Assembly (NCBI GenBank): GCA_937951995.1
Contig: CALGAG010000263.1
Span: forward strand, 1-27,780
DNA from: an uncultured Bacillota bacterium
Lineage (GTDB): Bacteria > Bacillota > Clostridia > Tissierellales > Tissierellaceae
DNA: 27,780 bases
Direction of reading: 5' to 3'
Positions 15,115 to 23,626 of this stretch are shown here, in pieces. Each line of letters opens with the position of its first letter. The first letter of the stretch is position 1. A program made the position numbers and the translations under genes. The notes below the pieces were generated by a model. The model made no database searches, was not told the DNA's origin, and worked only from the letters and a program-made list of their open reading frames with translations.

Positions 15115-17367
15115 ATGACTATTTTAGACCAAAGACCGGATGAAGAAATTCAAAAGATACTCTACCAGCATGGAGCTGTGACCCTGGAGGAGGCATCCTC
15201 CAAGGAGATCTACAGGGCCCTTAGCTACCATATCAGGGAGACAATAGGAAGGCAGATGTCCCGGACTGAGAAAAACAGCAGGCAGGGGATGACCATGGTC
15301 TACATGTCCATGGAGTACCTTCCGGGAAGCCTCCTGAGAAAGAACATAGATTATCTTCATAAGGGCAAATCACTCCAGGAAGCCCTCCAAAAGAGAGGGT
15401 GCAACCTCAATGACCTTATTTTGGAGGACAGGGAGCTGGGCCTTGGATATTCTGACATCGGATACCTTTCAAACGGACTTATGGATACATTTGCAAGTGG
15501 TTCATACAACGCAATCGGCTATGGCCTTCTCTACAGGGAAGGCTATTTCCGTCAGGAAGTGGAGAATTTCCAGCAGCTGGAAAAGCCGGACAACTGGTGG
15601 GTCAGGGGCAAGAACTGGCTCTACAAGGGAGACAGGAAATACAGGGTGACAACCGGTGGCAGGGTGGACATATCCATGGGAGACAAGGGGCTTGTCTTCA
15701 CCCCTTCAGACACAGAGGACCTTACCCTAAGGTATTACGACCTGCCCTACCTGGGCTACAGAAATGGCTTTTGCAATCGCCTAAGGCTATTTGACCACGA
15801 AACCATAACCAGAAGGATAAAGCCCCTTGATTCCACGACGGAAAACAGGAGGGAAAGGTTCAAGCAGGAATACCTCCTGGTTTCTGGAGCTCTTCAGGAT
15901 GTCATAAAGACCCACCTTTCCAATGGAAGAAAGGTGGAGACCCTAAATGACCACTTCATATTCCTCATGATGGATACAAACCTGCTTTTGGCAGTTCCAG
16001 AGCTTATGAGGCTGCTTGTTGACCAGTACAAGCTGGAGTGGGACCATGCCTGGGAGATAACATCTGAAGCCTTCTTCTACACCCCCCTGGTAGCCCTTGA
16101 GGACACCCTCCTCACCCTTGAAGGAAAGACCTTCAGGGAATGGCTTCCAAGACTCTGGATGGTCCTTGAGGAAATCCACCACAGGTACCTGGACAGGCTA
16201 AGGAGCATTGGAGAAATCTTGGATGAGGGGATAAAATCCTCAGGAATTCTTTGGGATGACCAGGTCAGGCTATACAACCTACCTGGGGCTGGAGTGTATG
16301 AGGGGCCACCAATTGGACATCCCCTGGCTGTATCCCACAGAAGGTGGATACTTTCAGGGAATCCTCCCTTAAGGGACCTGATAGAGGCTTACTTGGGGGA
16401 TGAATTTGTCGAGAATCCGGAAGTTATAAAAAGGCTCCTTAAAATGGAAGGTGACAGGGACCTGCTTCTGGGAATCTCCCATGTGAAGGAAAAGAACAAA
16501 AGGACCCTATGCCAGGAGATTTACAGGAAAGATGGCATAGTCCTTGATCCAAACACCATATTCCATGGCTATCTCAAGGATGTCTCAGCCTCAAACAGGC
16601 AGGTCCTCATGCTCCTTTGGGTCCTGGATACCTATCTCAACCTTAAGGAAAACCCAAACATCGACATGGTCCCAAGAACCGTTTTCATCGGAGGCAAGGC
16701 TGGGGAAAATGATTTTGAAGGCAAGGAGATCATAAGGCTTGCCAACAGGCTGGCCCATGTCATAAATGGGGATGTGACAATCAGGGAAAAGCTAAAGGTC
16801 ATATTTGTCCACGACCTTTCATTGAAGAAGGAGGAGTTTGTCTATCCTGCCCTTGATATCACCCATTCCCTGACCACCCCAACAAAGGGAGGACTCCATC
16901 TGGCAGGACTAACGGCAATGATCAACGGAGCAGTTGCAATAGGCAGCAGGGAAGAGACCAATGAGCTTCTTGGAGGCCATACCATGGACGGGTCCATGGA
17001 GCTTTTTGGGATCACGGCAGAAGAAGTTAATCGATGCTATGATACCAAGGAATACAATTCACAGGAATACTACTATCTTAACAGGGATATAAGAAGGGTT
17101 GTGGATGCCCTTCTAGGCAAAAGGGATATAATTGGAGAAGGTGAGTTTAGGGGAATCCACGACATGCTCCTTAAATACAACGACAACAACTTTGTCCTGA
17201 GGGACTTTGTGGAATACAAGGACAGGATACAGACCATGGAAGCGGACTACCTGACCGGTGATAAATGGACCGTGAAAATGCTGCACAACATTGCCTTGAT
17301 AGGAGAATTCGCATCAGATGTAGTTGTTTCAAGGTATGCGAAAAAAATGCAGCAGACATCCAAATAG
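15115..17367 (+). CDS. Glycogen phosphorylase homologue lacking the PLP lysine (probable pseudoenzyme)
   Basis: A 750-residue protein in the normal glgP position, homologous to GT35 phosphorylase over its whole length. Kept features include VYMSMEYL (residues 62-69), KQEYLLVSG (250-258), FIGGKAG (524-530) and MINGAVAIGS (602-611). The active-site motifs of GlgP, recalled from the family, are changed. The glycine loop GNGGLGRLAACF reads GYSDIGYLSNGL (111-122). NDTHP reads MDTNL (286-290). The phosphate motif RIHEYKRQ reads DVSASNRQ (489-496). GTxNMKF, with the Schiff-base lysine, is lost, leaving Thr600 at the lysine position. No frameshift or stop is present and codon use matches the neighbours, so it appears maintained. 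Ribosome site GAGGTGG is at 15104-15110. It may have a structural, glucan-binding or regulatory role. Confidence 0.85.
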   Translation: MTILDQRPDEEIQKILYQHGAVTLEEASSKEIYRALSYHIRETIGRQMSRTEKNSRQGMTMVYMSMEYLPGSLLRKNIDYLHKGKSLQEALQKRGCNLNDLILEDRELGLGYSDIGYLSNGLMDTFASGSYNAIGYGLLYREGYFRQEVENFQQLEKPDNWWVRGKNWLYKGDRKYRVTTGGRVDISMGDKGLVFTPSDTEDLTLRYYDLPYLGYRNGFCNRLRLFDHETITRRIKPLDSTTENRRERFKQEYLLVSGALQDVIKTHLSNGRKVETLNDHFIFLMMDTNLLLAVPELMRLLVDQYKLEWDHAWEITSEAFFYTPLVALEDTLLTLEGKTFREWLPRLWMVLEEIHHRYLDRLRSIGEILDEGIKSSGILWDDQVRLYNLPGAGVYEGPPIGHPLAVSHRRWILSGNPPLRDLIEAYLGDEFVENPEVIKRLLKMEGDRDLLLGISHVKEKNKRTLCQEIYRKDGIVLDPNTIFHGYLKDVSASNRQVLMLLWVLDTYLNLKENPNIDMVPRTVFIGGKAGENDFEGKEIIRLANRLAHVINGDVTIREKLKVIFVHDLSLKKEEFVYPALDITHSLTTPTKGGLHLAGLTAMINGAVAIGSREETNELLGGHTMDGSMELFGITAEEVNRCYDTKEYNSQEYYYLNRDIRRVVDALLGKRDIIGEGEFRGIHDMLLKYNDNNFVLRDFVEYKDRIQTMEADYLTGDKWTVKMLHNIALIGEFASDVVVSRYAKKMQQTSK

Positions 17368-17378
17368 GAGGATCAGAT

Positions 17379-19301
17379 ATGTCAGTACACATGAATATAA
17401 CCACAGACAAGAAACTGGGCATGGATTACAGTCCGGAAAGGACCCTTTTCAGGGTGTTTTCACCTGTAAGAAGCGATATAAGCCTGAGAGTCTACGAGAA
17501 TTCAAGGAGCATCAAAAGAAAGGAATACCCCATGAAAAAGGAGGAGGATGGAACCTTTTTCATAGAGATTAAGGGTGACCTGAAGGGCAGGTACTACACC
17601 TATATAGTGGAAGGAAAATATGAGGTGACAGACCCCTACAGTGTCGGTTCATCCTGCAACTCCCTAAGGTCGGCAATAATTGACCTTAGGGATACGGATC
17701 CGCCTGGCTGGCAGGGACACAGGGAGCCAGGGGAGATTTCTCCCGTGGACTCCTTCATATATGAGACACACATCAAGGACTTTACAGGAGATGAGACCGC
17801 TGGAGCAAGCAAGCCCGGGACCTACCTTGGAATGGCCCAGCGGGGAACAAGCTACAAGGACCTGAAGACGGGAATCGACCACCTTGTTGAGCTGGGCATA
17901 ACCCATGTCCACCTGATGCCTGTAAACGACTTTATCTCCGTCAGGGAGGAAAGGGAATACGCCCACAGGGATGACAACTACAACTGGGGCTATGATCCAG
18001 AGCTCTACAACGTTCCGGAAGGGTCCTACGCAACAGACCCCCACAGGGCGGAGACAAGGATCCGGGAGTTCAAGACCCTGGTCATGGCACTTCACCAGGC
18101 AGGGTTGAAGGTGGTACTTGATGTTGTCTACAACCACACCTTCAGGAGCAAGGATTCCAACTTCAATATCCTGGTGCCTGACTACTATTACAGGATAACC
18201 GATGACGGGTCCTTTTCAAATGGGTCCGGGGTGGGGAATGAGCTGGACACCCAGAATCCCATGACAAGAAGGTTTGTCCTGGACAGTCTGGAGTACTGGC
18301 TAAGAGAGTACAAGGTAGATGGATTCAGGTTCGACCTGATGGCCCTTATTGATATTGATACGGTGGAAATGGCTGTAGAGAGACTCAGGTCCATAAAGAA
18401 GGACGTCCTGATCTATGGTGAGCCCTGGATGGGTGGCATAACAACCCTGCCATCCCACAAGACAACCTCAAAGGGCAAGCAGGGAAGGCTTCATTTCTCC
18501 CTGTTCAACGACAACTTCAGAAATGCCATAAAAGGAGACAATGACGGATACGAGAAGGGGTTTGCCCAGGGAAATCTGGACCAAAAAAGGGCGACTGAAA
18601 CGGGAATTGCAGGCTCCATATTTTTCGACGAGTCAAGGATCGGATTTGCCTCCATGGCAAGGGAGACCATAAACTATGCCAACTCCCACGACAACCTTAT
18701 CCTCCAGGACAAGCTACTTAAGGTCTTTCCAAACAAGCCAAGAAAAGACCTGGTGGAGTACAACAAGTTTATCCATGCAATCCTGATACTTTCCCAGGGA
18801 GTCCCCTTTATCCACGCCGGAAATGAGTTCATGAGGACCAAGGATGGCAGGGAAAACACCTACAATGCCCCCATGTCCATAAACGGTATGGACTGGTCAC
18901 TAAAGGAGGAAAACCTTGACCTTTTCAAATATATCAAGGACCTGATAAGATTGAGAAAAGAGAGGCAGGAGTTCAGGATGGACCAGGCGGATGAAATTAG
19001 GAAAAAGTTAAGGTTTATTGACGAGGGTGCCACATGTCCAGTAATAGCATATACAATCAGGGGAAATGGAGGCTACCTACTGGTGATCCACAATGCAAAC
19101 CAGACCTCCTGCCTGATACCCCATTCAGTTATAAAAAAGCATATTCAGGCCCAGGATGAGCGGAGGGTCAGAGACCTTTCAATACGATGCATCTTCAATC
19201 AGGAGGGCTTTACAAGTGATGAGGGGGAATTCCTCCACCCCCATGGAATAGAAAACCACCCAGTGAGCACAAAGGTCTTTGAACTGAAGATAAAGGACTA
19301 A
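17379..19301 (+). CDS. pulA: Type I pullulanase, glycogen debranching (GH13_14)
   Basis: A 640-residue cytosolic enzyme that hydrolyses alpha-1,6 branch points. The N-terminal about 100 residues look like a CBM48 domain. The type I signature YNWGYDP lies at residues 201-207, followed by PEGSYATDP. The nucleophile is in FRFDLMALID (Asp319), the acid/base in IYGEPWMGG (Glu348) and the third carboxylate region in NYANSHDN. There is no signal peptide, so it acts on intracellular glycogen. AGGAGG (17366-17371) overlaps the previous stop and lies seven bases before ATG 17379. It is the last gene of the operon and ends at a strong terminator. Neopullulanase and isoamylase are less likely because of the YNWGYDP motif. 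Confidence 0.92.
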   Translation: MSVHMNITTDKKLGMDYSPERTLFRVFSPVRSDISLRVYENSRSIKRKEYPMKKEEDGTFFIEIKGDLKGRYYTYIVEGKYEVTDPYSVGSSCNSLRSAIIDLRDTDPPGWQGHREPGEISPVDSFIYETHIKDFTGDETAGASKPGTYLGMAQRGTSYKDLKTGIDHLVELGITHVHLMPVNDFISVREEREYAHRDDNYNWGYDPELYNVPEGSYATDPHRAETRIREFKTLVMALHQAGLKVVLDVVYNHTFRSKDSNFNILVPDYYYRITDDGSFSNGSGVGNELDTQNPMTRRFVLDSLEYWLREYKVDGFRFDLMALIDIDTVEMAVERLRSIKKDVLIYGEPWMGGITTLPSHKTTSKGKQGRLHFSLFNDNFRNAIKGDNDGYEKGFAQGNLDQKRATETGIAGSIFFDESRIGFASMARETINYANSHDNLILQDKLLKVFPNKPRKDLVEYNKFIHAILILSQGVPFIHAGNEFMRTKDGRENTYNAPMSINGMDWSLKEENLDLFKYIKDLIRLRKERQEFRMDQADEIRKKLRFIDEGATCPVIAYTIRGNGGYLLVIHNANQTSCLIPHSVIKKHIQAQDERRVRDLSIRCIFNQEGFTSDEGEFLHPHGIENHPVSTKVFELKIKD

Positions 19302-19302
19302 A

Positions 19303-19330
19303 AAAAGATATCGCAAAAGCGATATCTTTT
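19303..19330. terminator. Bidirectional terminator, glycogen operon / YabE-like gene
   Basis: AAAAGATATCGC (19303-19314), loop AAAA, GCGATATCTTTT (19319-19330). It is a perfect 12-bp stem with T runs on both strands, placed between convergent genes. Confidence 0.92.
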
Positions 19331-19333
19331 CTC

Positions 19334-20359
19334 TTAGTCCAGAATATAGACCTTTACATTTCTTCGGCCGAATCTCATTGCCTCGGCGTTTGAATGGTAA
19401 AACAGGTCAATTTTGTTGCCTTTAATGGCTCCTCCAGTATCTTCTGCTATAGCAAATCCATAATCTCTCGATCCATCCAGGGACTCCACGTAAAGCTTGG
19501 TCCCTAAGGGAATGACGCGAGGATCCACTGCAACGGTTCCAGGTCGTGCAGTTGTTCCTGAGGCTGTAATTCCGTAGCCCGGGTCACCAGGTCTCTTTCC
19601 AGTGCTTGCATAGGAAAGGTCATAGGCGCTTGCATTGAGAATTTTTGCCTCTCTAAAGCGCACATCTCCTCTTGATGTGGATACCAAATCGTTAGTTCCC
19701 CTTTCGATTACCTGAGAAAGAGGTTCCGACGCTACGGTATCAAGGATTACGACAGACGAAGACATTTCACCATTAATATATATGTCCTTAATGTGCGATC
19801 TTTTTAATCCGTCTTTTCCTTCCTGGAGAGTATTTGAAATACCCTTGTCCAGTCTTATGTTATTTATTACCTCTGTATCAAATGGAATAGAGGTGTTCTC
19901 CACTCTCAGCTTTTCCTCAACCTGGAAAAACTCTATTGTGGTATTTGTCTTTACTTCTGAATTCAGGGCCGGTTCTGAAAAGTCCTTTGGCCCAACATGT
20001 ATGTCTGCCTCTTCAAGAATGTCCTCAACCCTTGTCTTGTAGGATGTAAGCTCAGTCGTTTCATCCTTGAAAACAATGGTGTATGTCTTTGGGTCTGTTA
20101 CGGTAATCTTTAAACCTGGTGTTAAAAGTGTGTCCAGATCAGGCTTAACAAGTGTATCCTTGTCAAACTCAATCCCCTCGTCCATTAGAAGTTCCTCAAC
20201 TGTTGATGAATATGAGACCATCCTTATTGTCTCACCTTCCACTGTGAGTGTTATTTCTGCCCCCTGGTAGGAACTAACTCCCAATGATATTGTCATTACT
20301 ATAGCCAGAAGTAAGAGGACCACTACCTTTTTAGCCACATTGGCTTTGGTATTGTCCAT
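19334..20359 (-). CDS. YabE-like cell-wall protein (DUF348, G5, 3D domains)
   Basis: An exported or membrane-anchored protein of 341 residues. A hydrophobic segment spans about residues 10-28. Two DUF348 ubiquitin-like modules follow (about 34-75 and 90-130), then a G5 domain (about 145-220, ending near SQVIERGTNDLV), and a C-terminal 3D domain (about 242-340). The 3D domain has the conserved aspartates in ASAYD, AVDPRVIPLGT, AEDTGGAIKG and KIDLFY. 3D domains are related to MltA-type lytic transglycosylases and to Rpf-like wall hydrolases. In Bacillus yabE lies between tatD and rnmV; here it is on the opposite strand about 1.3 kb before metG. The ribosome site AGGAGG lies about seven bases before the ATG. 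Confidence 0.88.
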   Translation of the reverse strand: MDNTKANVAKKVVVLLLLAIVMTISLGVSSYQGAEITLTVEGETIRMVSYSSTVEELLMDEGIEFDKDTLVKPDLDTLLTPGLKITVTDPKTYTIVFKDETTELTSYKTRVEDILEEADIHVGPKDFSEPALNSEVKTNTTIEFFQVEEKLRVENTSIPFDTEVINNIRLDKGISNTLQEGKDGLKRSHIKDIYINGEMSSSVVILDTVASEPLSQVIERGTNDLVSTSRGDVRFREAKILNASAYDLSYASTGKRPGDPGYGITASGTTARPGTVAVDPRVIPLGTKLYVESLDGSRDYGFAIAEDTGGAIKGNKIDLFYHSNAEAMRFGRRNVKVYILD

Positions 20360-20387
20360 AATTCTCCTCCTTTATTTTGTTACAGAT

Positions 20388-20404
20388 TGTAACCAATTTG
20401 TAAC
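20388..20404 (+). promoter_or_regulatory. WalR-like box in the leader of the YabE-like gene
   Basis: TGTAAC-N5-TGTAAC, a perfect direct repeat that fits the published WalR consensus TGTWAH-N5-TGTWAH. An inverted copy GTTACA lies at 20379-20384. It is downstream of the -10 element, the position seen for WalR-repressed genes. WalR controls wall hydrolases in Bacillus; the link here is inference. Confidence 0.45.
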
Positions 20405-20423
20405 TATTTGTGATGCTCCATGT

Positions 20424-20452
20424 ATAATAAACCAAAAAATATACTTTGTCAA
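20424..20452 (-). promoter_or_regulatory. Sigma-A promoter of the YabE-like gene
   Basis: On the minus strand TTGACA (20447-20452), 17 bases, TATTAT (20424-20429). The leader before the ATG is about 58 bases. Confidence 0.85.
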
Positions 20453-20574
20453 ATTTTTGCCCATATATCCGGAATATTCTGATAATTAACCAAAAGCTAA
20501 ACATAGTGTAATCATTGAAATTGCAACGGATAAGATAATGTTATTGTTATAACAGTAAAAGTCACAAGAAAATA

Positions 20575-20603
20575 TTGACACGTGTTAATAATACGTATAT
20601 AAT
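20575..20603 (+). promoter_or_regulatory. Consensus sigma-A promoter of hicAB with paired palindromes
   Basis: TTGACA (20575-20580), 17 bases, TATAAT (20598-20603): a full consensus promoter. Two perfect 8-bp palindromes, ACACGTGT (20578-20585) and ATACGTAT (20591-20598), overlap the -35 and -10. They share an ACGT core and lie 13 bases centre to centre. This suits autorepression by the ribbon-helix-helix domain of HicB. A further dyad TGTTAT-N4-ATAACA is upstream at 20539-20554. Confidence 0.85.
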
Positions 20604-20645
20604 AACCATAGAGAATAGCAATTCATATATAAATAATTTTAGAAT

Positions 20646-20846
20646 ATGGAGGTTCCTGTAGGATATACATACAAGGATGTAATCAAGAAGATAAAAGAAG
20701 AAGGCTGGTCATTAAAAAGAACCAGTGGTTCACATGAAATATACAAGCATCCAGATGGAAGAACATGTCCAGTTAAATGTACAAGCAAGGAGATTCCTAA
20801 AGGAACAATGAAAAGTATTGAAAGAATAACAGGGATTAAATTCTAG
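20646..20846 (+). CDS. hicA: HicA-type toxin (mRNA interferase)
   Basis: A 66-residue double-stranded-RNA-binding-fold toxin. It has the family pattern DVIKKIKEEGW, the catalytic-histidine motif RTSGSHEIYKHP (His37) and the basic IPKGTMKSI segment near the end. HicA cleaves mRNA and is neutralised by HicB. The only canonical start in frame is ATG 20646; it has no upstream Shine-Dalgarno, and GGAGG lies within codons 1-3. Translation may therefore be weak, or the true start may be a non-standard codon shortly downstream. hicB follows after 43 bases. Confidence 0.88.
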   Translation: MEVPVGYTYKDVIKKIKEEGWSLKRTSGSHEIYKHPDGRTCPVKCTSKEIPKGTMKSIERITGIKF

Positions 20847-20889
20847 TATAAAAAGCAAATGTGTAGTTGGTAGAAATGGAGGAGAGACC

Positions 20890-21333
20890 ATGAAGAACAG
20901 ATATATTTTTCCTGCTATAATTAAGGTGGAGGACGATGGCTACAATGTGAGCTTCCCGGATATTGAAGAATGCTTCACATTTGGAGAGGATCTGGAGGAT
21001 GCATTGGACAGCGCAAGGGATGTTCTGGAGCTGTGTTTATACGATATGGAAAAGGATGGGAGGGCAATACCTGAAGCATCTGCTATTGGAGATATTGACC
21101 TGGAAAGAAATGAAACCATTGCATGGATCAATGCTTGGATGATTCCCGTAAGAGACAAGATGGAAAACAAAGCTGTAAAGAAGACCCTGACCATACCTAA
21201 ATGGCTTAATGATATTGGTGTTGAAAACAATTTGAACTTTTCATCCCTTCTACAGAGTGCCATAAAGGAAAAGGTTGGAATATACGATGCAAACAGTAAA
21301 AATAGGGACTTATCTCCCAAAAAACTTGACTAA
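20890..21333 (+). CDS. hicB: HicB-type antitoxin with C-terminal ribbon-helix-helix
   Basis: A 147-residue antitoxin. The N-terminal partial RNase-H-like fold shows FPAIIKVEDDGYNVSFPDI (residues 7-25) and the acidic EDLEDALDSARDVLEL helix. The C-terminal part (VKKTLTIPKWLNDIG, then NFSSLLQSAIKEKVGI) is a ribbon-helix-helix DNA-binding unit. GGAGGAG (20878-20884) precedes ATG 20890 by five bases, a much better site than that of hicA, which would favour antitoxin excess. It probably represses the promoter at 20575-20603. The metG -35 element overlaps its last codons. Confidence 0.92.
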   Translation: MKNRYIFPAIIKVEDDGYNVSFPDIEECFTFGEDLEDALDSARDVLELCLYDMEKDGRAIPEASAIGDIDLERNETIAWINAWMIPVRDKMENKAVKKTLTIPKWLNDIGVENNLNFSSLLQSAIKEKVGIYDANSKNRDLSPKKLD

Positions 21334-21353
21334 TTCCCCAAATAGGCTATAAT
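21326..21353 (+). promoter_or_regulatory. Promoter of the metG T-box transcript
   Basis: TTGACT (21326-21331), 16 bases, TATAAT (21348-21353). The -35 overlaps the hicB stop codon. Transcription would start near 21360, just before the T-box leader. Confidence 0.8.
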
Positions 21354-21363
21354 TATTAGTAAT

Positions 21364-21613
21364 CGAGATTTAAGGATAATGAAGGGAAGAGTAGGGGTCT
21401 ACTTTCTTAAGAGAGCCGGGGATGGTGGAAAACCGGTGAAAGGAAGCCTGTCGAAGATGGTCCCTGAATTTTCCGGCCGATATGTAGGCCGGGGCAGCGG
21501 CAGTCGTTAAAGTGCCAGGGTTTATAACCTGCTGAGGTCAGCATTGTGAGATGCTGACAATTAGAGTGGTACCGCGAAGTAGCCTTCGTCTCTATATGAG
21601 ATGGAGGCTTTTT
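21364..21613 (+). ncRNA. T-box riboswitch, methionine specific
   Basis: The conserved T-box element AGAGTGGTACCGCG lies at 21563-21576. A Stem I region is seen upstream, with an AGAGAG-containing segment and the terminal-loop GGTGGAAAACCGG. The likely specifier codon is ATG at 21457-21459 in GAAGATGGTCC, matching the downstream methionyl-tRNA synthetase gene. Uncharged tRNA-Met would pair with the specifier and with the T-box sequence, stabilising the antiterminator over the terminator at 21581-21613. The exact Stem I base was not resolved by eye. Confidence 0.93.
21581..21613 (+). terminator. T-box regulated terminator before metG
   Basis: AGCCTTCGTCTC (21581-21592), loop TATAT, GAGATGGAGGCT (21598-21609), then T to 21613. 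It is a 12-bp stem with two G-T pairs. It lies five bases after the T-box motif, as expected for competing structures. Confidence 0.88.
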
Positions 21614-21648
21614 ATAATTTTAAATACATTAAGGAGAGGAAGAGGTAG

Positions 21649-23616
21649 ATGAAAAAGACGTTTTATTTGACCACACCCATTTACTATCCCAGCGACAATC
21701 TTCATATCGGACATACCTACACAACAGTTGCAGCAGACAGTATAAAGAGATATAAGAAGCTTCAGGGATACGACGTATTCTTTACAACAGGCTCTGACGA
21801 GCACGGCCAGAAGATCCAGGAGAAGGCCCAGGAGAACAACATGACTCCCAAGGCATATGTTGACAAGATTGTTGCCGACATCAAGGACCTGTGGAAGATG
21901 CTTGAGATCGACTACGATTCATTCATAAGAAGCACCGATGATTTCCACGAAAAGGCCATAGCTGACATCTTCACCAAGCTCTATGAAAAGGGAGAGATCT
22001 ACAAGGACGAATACGAGGGAGCCTACTGCACACCTTGTGAATCCTTCTGGTCTGAGTCACAGCTTGTGGATGGCAACAAGTGTCCTGACTGTGGCAGGGA
22101 GACCCACCTTGAAAAGGAGGAGGCCTACTTCTTCAAGCTTTCAAAATACAGGGACAAGCTCCTTAAGCTATATGAGGACAATCCAGGCTTTATCCAGCCG
22201 GAAAGCAGGAAGAATGAAATGATCAACAACTTCCTCAAGGACGGTCTGGATGACCTGAGCGTATCCAGAAGCAGCTTTGACTGGGGAATCAAGGTTCCCT
22301 TTGACGACAAGCACGTGGTATATGTATGGATAGATGCCCTTTCATGCTACCTTACAGCCCTTGGCTATGGAACTGACAATGATGAGAACTTCAAGAAGTT
22401 CTGGCCTGCGGATGTACACCTTGTAGGAAAGGAAATCGTAAGGTTCCATACCATAATATGGCCTGCGATCCTCATGGCCCTTGACCTGCCTCTTCCAAAG
22501 AAGGTCTTTGGTCACGGCTGGATCCTCTTTGACGATGACAAGATGTCAAAATCAAAGGGAAACATCATCTATCCAGAGCCAATAATTGACCTTTACGGAA
22601 TAGATGCATTCAAGTACTTCCTCCTGAGGGAATTCTCATTTGGCCAGGACGGGTCCTTCTCCAGAGAGAAGTTTTTGCAGAGGTTAAACTCGGACCTTGC
22701 AAACGACCTGGGTAACCTGGTAAGCAGGACTGTATCAATGGTTGAGAAGTACAACGATGGAATCCTCCCATCACCAAAGAAGACAGAGGAGATTGACGAT
22801 ACCCTTATCCAGATGGCAACAGGAACGGTTGGCAAGGTTGACGACTTCATGGACAACCTTAACTTTTCCAATGCCCTTGAAGAGGTTTGGAAGCTGATCA
22901 GAAGGACCAACAAGTACGTTGACGAAACCATGCCTTGGATACTTGCAAAGGAAGAGAACACTGAAAGACTGGACACAGTACTCTACAACCTGTCAGAGAG
23001 CCTTAGGATTGTTTCAATCCTGATCAAGCCCTTTATGGTCAAGACCTCTGATGAGATCAGAAAGCAGCTTGGAATAGGGGAAGAGGTTGTCTGGGACAAT
23101 GCCAAGGAATGGGGACTCCTTAAGGAAGGAAGCAAGATGGCAAAAGGGGATATCATATTCCCAAGACTTGACATCAAAGTTGAGCTTGAAAGGCTCAACA
23201 ATGCCAACAATGCACTTATAGAGAAGAGACTGGCTGCAAAGAAGATGAGCAAGCCTGAAGAAAAGCCAGTGGAGGAGAAAAAAGAGGAAGAGGAGATCAC
23301 AATCGATGACTTTGCCAAGGTAAAGTTCAAGGTTGCCAAGGTTATTGCCTGTGAAGACCATCCCAAGGCCGACAAGCTCCTTGTCCTGACCCTTAAGGTT
23401 GGGGATGAGGAAAGACAGGTTGTATCAGGAATAAAGCAGTGGTACGCACCTGAGGACCTAATTGGCAAGAAGGTAATAGTTGTTGCAAACCTAAAACCTG
23501 TTAAGCTTAGGGGGGTTGAATCCAGGGGAATGATACTGGCAGCCCAGGATGATAACGGAAAGCTTACGCTTCTTTCAACCCTTGAGGATATAGATGAAGG
23601 ATCGGTAGTATCATAG
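21649..23616 (+). CDS. metG: Methionyl-tRNA synthetase
   Basis: Charges tRNA-Met. The 655 residues contain HIGH (19-22), a zinc-knuckle set C127-x2-C130 and C145-x2-C148, and KMSKS (298-302). A lysine/glutamate-rich linker (about 530-545) leads to a C-terminal tRNA-binding OB-fold domain (about 548-655, with KVIACEDHPKADKLLVLTL). The ribosome site AAGGAGAGG (21631-21639) precedes ATG 21649 by nine bases. Expression is controlled by the Met T-box upstream. It is followed by tatD after ten bases. Confidence 0.97.
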   Translation: MKKTFYLTTPIYYPSDNLHIGHTYTTVAADSIKRYKKLQGYDVFFTTGSDEHGQKIQEKAQENNMTPKAYVDKIVADIKDLWKMLEIDYDSFIRSTDDFHEKAIADIFTKLYEKGEIYKDEYEGAYCTPCESFWSESQLVDGNKCPDCGRETHLEKEEAYFFKLSKYRDKLLKLYEDNPGFIQPESRKNEMINNFLKDGLDDLSVSRSSFDWGIKVPFDDKHVVYVWIDALSCYLTALGYGTDNDENFKKFWPADVHLVGKEIVRFHTIIWPAILMALDLPLPKKVFGHGWILFDDDKMSKSKGNIIYPEPIIDLYGIDAFKYFLLREFSFGQDGSFSREKFLQRLNSDLANDLGNLVSRTVSMVEKYNDGILPSPKKTEEIDDTLIQMATGTVGKVDDFMDNLNFSNALEEVWKLIRRTNKYVDETMPWILAKEENTERLDTVLYNLSESLRIVSILIKPFMVKTSDEIRKQLGIGEEVVWDNAKEWGLLKEGSKMAKGDIIFPRLDIKVELERLNNANNALIEKRLAAKKMSKPEEKPVEEKKEEEEITIDDFAKVKFKVAKVIACEDHPKADKLLVLTLKVGDEERQVVSGIKQWYAPEDLIGKKVIVVANLKPVKLRGVESRGMILAAQDDNGKLTLLSTLEDIDEGSVVS

Positions 23617-23626
23617 GAGGTAATTT

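Noticed and set aside
15115..17367. glgP-like gene as an ordinary pseudogene
   Set aside because: No frameshift or internal stop in 750 codons, good ribosome site and operon spacing, and scaffold motifs are kept; only the active-site motifs are altered.
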